In this document: positions 60,201 through 64,000 of the stretch, piece after piece
How the letters are laid out: the number at the start of each line of letters is the position of its first letter
Position numbering within the stretch: the stretch's first letter is position 1
From: Luzula sylvatica
Taxonomy: Eukaryota; Streptophyta; Magnoliopsida; Poales; Juncaceae
Direction: 5' to 3'
Assembly (NCBI GenBank): GCA_946800325.1
Contig: OX326959.1
Span: 34,233,027 to 34,297,026, forward strand
DNA length: 64,000 nt
Notes under the pieces: generated by a model
The model's input: the letters and a program-made list of their open reading frames with translations, nothing else
Database searches by the model: none
Told to the model about the DNA's origin: nothing
Translations under genes and position numbers: made by a program

Positions 60201-62629
60201 CAACGTTACCCCTCTTGGCCTACTCTGGTCCGAACTCGAAGCTCCCCACTCAAAACACCCTCTCTCCTCAAACCTCCCTCAAAGCTACCGAAAAAACGAT
60301 CCCAACCCGATGAAACAACAAGAAATTTCCCATTTTACCCTCGAAGAGCAGTTATTGTCAGAGCAATTACAACGCCAACAAATGATGCAACAAGAGAAGT
60401 TATTCATGCGCGCAGGTCTTGGGTTAGGCCCACAACAAGCCTCGGAATTAGAACAACTGTTAAAACTCCAGTATGAAATCGATCAACAGAGACAACTCCA
60501 GCTAAAGCAACAACAAATAAAACAACAACAGGTTCGTTGCATATGATATTTCAAGATTTTATAGGGGCATATGTGTAATTATACTATTTTTGTTTTTTGA
60601 GCAGGAGCAACAGAGAAGGGAGCAAATTCTAAGGCAACAAAAGATGCAGGAGCAAATGATGCTGGAGCAGATTCTTCGAGAGCAACAATTACAACAAGAG
60701 CAACAAATGATGAGAGAACAGCAATTCTTGAAAGACCTTCAAATGGCTCAGGCCCAACAATTACACCGACAACAACAAGACGCTGCGATCGAACAACTCA
60801 TCCAAGCTAAATTCGGGCCGGCGAGTCAGAGACAAATGATATCTCCCTCGATAGAGCAACAACTCCTTTTGAATCTCCAACAACGAGACCCGATTCAGGC
60901 CCAACAACTCGCATTGGCGATAAGGCAGCAACAACAACAACAACAACAACAACAACAGCAACAAGAGCAACAGAGGCTTGAAGAAGAGATGCTTCTTCGT
61001 GGGGTCCGCCCACCGGGCATACACCGCACCAACTCGAATCGTATGAGCCAATTGGAACGGAGTCTCTCTCTTCACGAGCAACTCCAGTCCATGGAGCGGT
61101 CTTTATCGATGAATGCGGGCCCTCTGCCTTCTCAACGGAATGTTGATTTCGCTCAAACGATTGCGCAATTGCAGGGAATGGAATTGCAGGAGAGGCAGTT
61201 ACAAGAGCGGCAGTTGCAAGAACGGCAGTTACAAGAGCGGGAAAGGCAACAGAGAGCTGCGTTGTTTGGCGGCGTGGGACAGATGGATCGGTTTTGGGAT
61301 CCGAACTCTAATCCTAATGCTGGTTCTAACTCGCAGCTTGAGAGGAACCTGATCGAGTCGCATTTGAGTCATCAGTTACAATTAGAGGCGGAGAATCAGA
61401 GGAGGATGGAGAATCAACAACGGAGGGTTTTAAAACCGGGTCTAACGTTAGAAGACCCGCATGCGATGCATCCATTAAATGAAATGTTGTATCAAAATAT
61501 GCCTTCTCAATCCCCGCATGGTTCGTTTAAAGACCCTTCTATGCTTTATCCTCGTCGTAACCCCAGCCCTAGTCCTAACAACGCTAATAGTAGTGGCGGT
61601 GTTAACATCGAAGGGATGCAAACCGGGTTTAGGCCCGGATCTGGATCCGGGTCTAGACCCGGTTCGTTTGTGGATAAGCAGTTTTATGGGAACTTGAATG
61701 AATTTCATGGCGAAGAGATTGGTAATCTGAATGCTGGCGAGGTCTCGTATTTTGATAATTTTAAAGGGGATTTTGGGGATGTGGCGGTACAGAGGGATCA
61801 AGAATTTGTACGCGGCGGCCCTACTCCTCCTCCTAGACATGCCTCTTTCGGCAGCACAGGTATATATAAATATTCTTATATTTATGTGGAGAATTTTAAT
61901 TAATACAAATTGAATGTATTGCGTACAATTCAGATGATGCCATATTCAAGTATGATATGGGAGACGACTCTAATGCTGGCTTCTCTGACGATATTGTCGA
62001 TCCTAGGTATTTTTGAGAAACTAGTAGAGTACCCACTTCATGTGGATATTTATTACTACAATCGACTAAAATTGGCTTTTTTTTTATTTTAGGCAACATG
62101 GTGTCTCTAGGGTGGACTCGCGCACAATTTCTTTGCAAAAACAAATTGAGGGAGACCAACAAATGTTGAATGCACCGAGACCTCCGTCCCGCCCTACTTC
62201 TGGTGATGGTAAAGCATAATTATGCAAATATATCAAAAATCAAAATATCACATATATACCCTTCAAAAAGTTGATAATTTCATATTTTGTATTATCTATG
62301 CAGATTCTAAGCAAGATATGAGAGCTGGGCCCCACGGGTCAGATACCCAAATCGCAAGTAAGAAAGACGCAGTGAGACTCGCCAGAGTTCCATCTTCGTC
62401 CGGCACAGATACGGATGCATCGGGCAGGTCCTTCATAGACATGCTAAAGAGCACCAAGAAGCCTCCCCAGCCATCTCAGCAAGTACTGGACGACTCGTCC
62501 GAATCGGGAGCCAAAGGCGCAAAGAAGAAAGCGAAGAAAGGGCGTCAAATCGACCCGGCCCTACTTGGGTTCAAGGTGCATAGTAACAGGATCATGATGG
62601 GGGAGATCCAACGCCCCGATGAGCCCTGA
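57245..62629 (+). CDS. GYF-domain protein of the PSIG1/EXA1 type (1329 aa, 12 exons)
   Basis: Exons are 57245-57308, 57830-57892, 57980-58047, 58141-58923, 59018-59099, 59205-59267, 59342-59929, 60023-60531, 60605-61859, 61934-62006, 62093-62208 and 62304-62629 (3990 nt). The N-terminus has NIPLSPQWLYAKP, resembling the 4E-binding-type segment of plant GYF proteins. Exon 4 is Arg/Asn/Pro/Gly-rich and includes GRGRGG. The GYF domain is at about 453-505 (FFYQDPQGGIQGPF...W477...YFG...LPVRACDAP), the proline-motif-binding fold. Exons 8-9 encode a Gln-rich, probably coiled-coil region with a 13-Gln run. The C-terminus KKKAKKGRQIDPALLGFKV..NRIMMGEIQRP is strongly conserved in this family. Arabidopsis relatives act in translational repression and in defence. 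Which relative is the true orthologue is undecided. Confidence 0.92.
58330..58480. repeat. Telomere-like CCCTAA repeats inside coding exon 4 of the GYF gene
   Basis: CTAACCCTAACCCTAAT (58331-58347) and AACCCTAACCCTAAT (58465-58479) encode Asn-Pro repeats. They are short hexamer runs, not the CCCTAAA heptamer of plant telomeres, and probably reflect codon use of an NPNPN tract. Confidence 0.8.
60926..60964 (+). repeat. CAA/CAG tract (13 Gln) in GYF exon 9
   Basis: In-frame run of mostly CAA codons followed by Glu. It is likely to vary in length. Confidence 0.95.
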
Positions 62630-63346
62630 GGTACTCTTTGTAGTTTTAGTTTTTGAATTTTTTTTCTTTTCGTTTTTTGTTAGATGGATGTTTTTTATTT
62701 TGTTGTATAGGTTTGGGAATTTCGGGGGTTGGGTTTGGTTTTGAGACCTATTTGTGAGTGTATAGTTCATGTGGATGCAGTTTTTTTTAAAAAAGGTACA
62801 GATTTGTACAGGACAGTTTTAGTGTGTAGTAAAATGAACTTTTTTTTTGTAGGAATTCAACTCAGATTAATTTGTTTTTGTGAACTAATTTATATACACC
62901 TTTTTTGCAGTTGATATATCAATTTTTATGTGTTGTATTGAAATTGTGCATCCTTATCCCATTGTGAAACGAGAACTGCATGTATTTCTATTTGTACAGC
63001 TCTATTTACTCTCTGTAAATGGTGAAATCGTATGGTTATTATTATTTCCCAAGTATTTTTTTGAGATATTGGAAGAAATTGATGACGAAGGTGAAGTATT
63101 TTTTTATCTCGAGGGAGTTGACGGGAGAATAAGAGAGATTGTTGCTGATTTGTGTTGTATTTCGATCTTGGAACGTTTTATAATGATGGATCCGACATTG
63201 GTGACGATTTGGGTAGACGTAGTGAAGTTAGCATCTTATATTATTATGTGATAATTTGATAATAACAATTTATGGATGTAAGTTTTGATACCATTAACGC
63301 ACTGACAATCATGAAATAATATGATAATTATGTACCAACGGTCTCA
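62630..63346. other. 3' flank of the GYF gene, no further gene
   Basis: T-rich 3' untranslated sequence, then AT-rich DNA. A 107-codon frame at 62928 lacks any recognised domain. Confidence 0.5.
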
Positions 63347-63466
63347 TAGTCTAGTTGTGAGGTACTTAACACAAGATATCATAATTATTGGGTTCGAGTC
63401 TCCTCGTAGCCTAGTGGTGAGGTGTTTGACATAAGATACCATATGTATTGGGTTCGACTTTCGAGT
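63347..63466 (+). repeat. Two tandem tRNA-like (SINE head) units of 60 bp
   Basis: TAGTCTAGTTGTGAGG...GGGTTCGAGTC is repeated 60 bp later as TAGCCTAGTGGTGAGG...GGGTTCGACTT. Each unit fits a Pol III A box (TRGYNNANNNG) and a B-box-like GGTTCGA. The array is followed by a TTGGTATTATCAATAAAAATATG tail, as in SINE remnants. Neither unit folds as a full tRNA. Confidence 0.7.
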
Positions 63467-64000
63467 TTCGTTGGTATTATCAATAAAAATATGAAATCAA
63501 ATATATTAACGATTCGTGGATTAGGTTTCTTTCAAAAAAAAAAATATGATAATTACGTACATGTCTTTTTTTTTTGAAGACGTATAATTTCTTAATATGA
63601 TTATAATTTTTTTAATATTCTTAATATTATAATAGTTAAAGGAATTAATATGTAAATACTTTATAACACATTTCTTAGTCCATTCTTCACATTTTGTGAT
63701 ATATATATTTTTGTTTCCATAGCAAGTTTATTTCCATTCTTAAGACAATTTTTTTCTCCCATTTTGGTATAGAATAATCTTTCTAGTATGTGGTATCATT
63801 ATAGAAATTGTACATTGCTTAAGGATCGGTGAGGTACCGATTAATGATTTCATATCGGTTTTTTATTTTTTAAGTATTAAATATATATATTATGCTAATT
63901 ATTGTTTTGTAACATTTATCTATACTAAAATATCTAATTCAAAATTCAACATGATTAACAATCAAAATTCGAGAATACTCAACTTAAAATAAATCTAAAA
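63467..64000. other. Intergenic, no gene seen
   Basis: AT-rich DNA with poly-A and poly-T runs and no recognisable feature. Confidence 0.5.

Noticed and set aside
62928..63251. 107-codon frame downstream of the GYF gene
   Set aside because: No domain, homologue or splice context; composition is like its non-coding surroundings.

Overview
This is a eudicot-type plant nuclear segment. It has intron-bearing genes with GT-AG borders, a PLS-DYW pentatricopeptide gene, a plastid-targeted ribosomal protein gene, a cytokinin-receptor kinase gene, very AT-rich intergenic DNA and many small non-autonomous transposons. The species cannot be named from the sequence. Exon borders were read by eye from frame continuity and splice sites; every spliced CDS reported sums to a multiple of three.

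Layout. 0-4 kb: AT-rich repeats (a 366-bp tandem duplication, a Helitron 3' end, a Mutator-like MITE). 4.0 kb: a secreted repeat protein carrying several CLE-type peptide motifs. 6.3-9.2 kb: a GPI-anchored lipid transfer protein gene (+) facing plastid ribosomal protein bL27 (-). 11.8-13.8 kb: an F-box/kelch-type gene. 15.1-17.1 kb: an intronless PPR-DYW gene (-). 17.5-22.8 kb: two hAT-like elements with 8-bp target duplications and two Helitrons. 23.2-24.8 kb: RNA polymerase III subunit RPC4. 25-41 kb: gene-poor, with MITEs, a second copy of the minisatellite-bearing Helitron, a SINE head, a foldback element and an organelle-like GC-rich insert. 42.3-47.1 kb: an AHK3-like cytokinin receptor. 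48.6 kb: a second multi-CLE precursor gene. 50.7-52.0 kb: cytosolic ribosomal protein eL8. 55.1-55.5 kb: a broken NADPH-cytochrome P450 reductase fragment. 57.2-62.6 kb: a large GYF-domain protein gene.

The most interesting content is the pair of paralogous multi-CLE precursor genes, about 44 kb apart. One has five CLE 12-mers that are identical in sequence except for the last residue of the first copy; the nucleotide differences among the other four are all synonymous, while the spacers diverge. The other has one arginine-type CLE motif, two decayed motifs and five identical histidine-type (TDIF-like) motifs in an 87-bp in-frame minisatellite. Together they suggest a locally expanding family of polyprotein-like peptide hormone precursors. 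The housekeeping genes (bL27, eL8, RPC4) carry site II and, for eL8, telo-box promoter motifs. The genes are independently transcribed, and no operon-like cooperation is implied.
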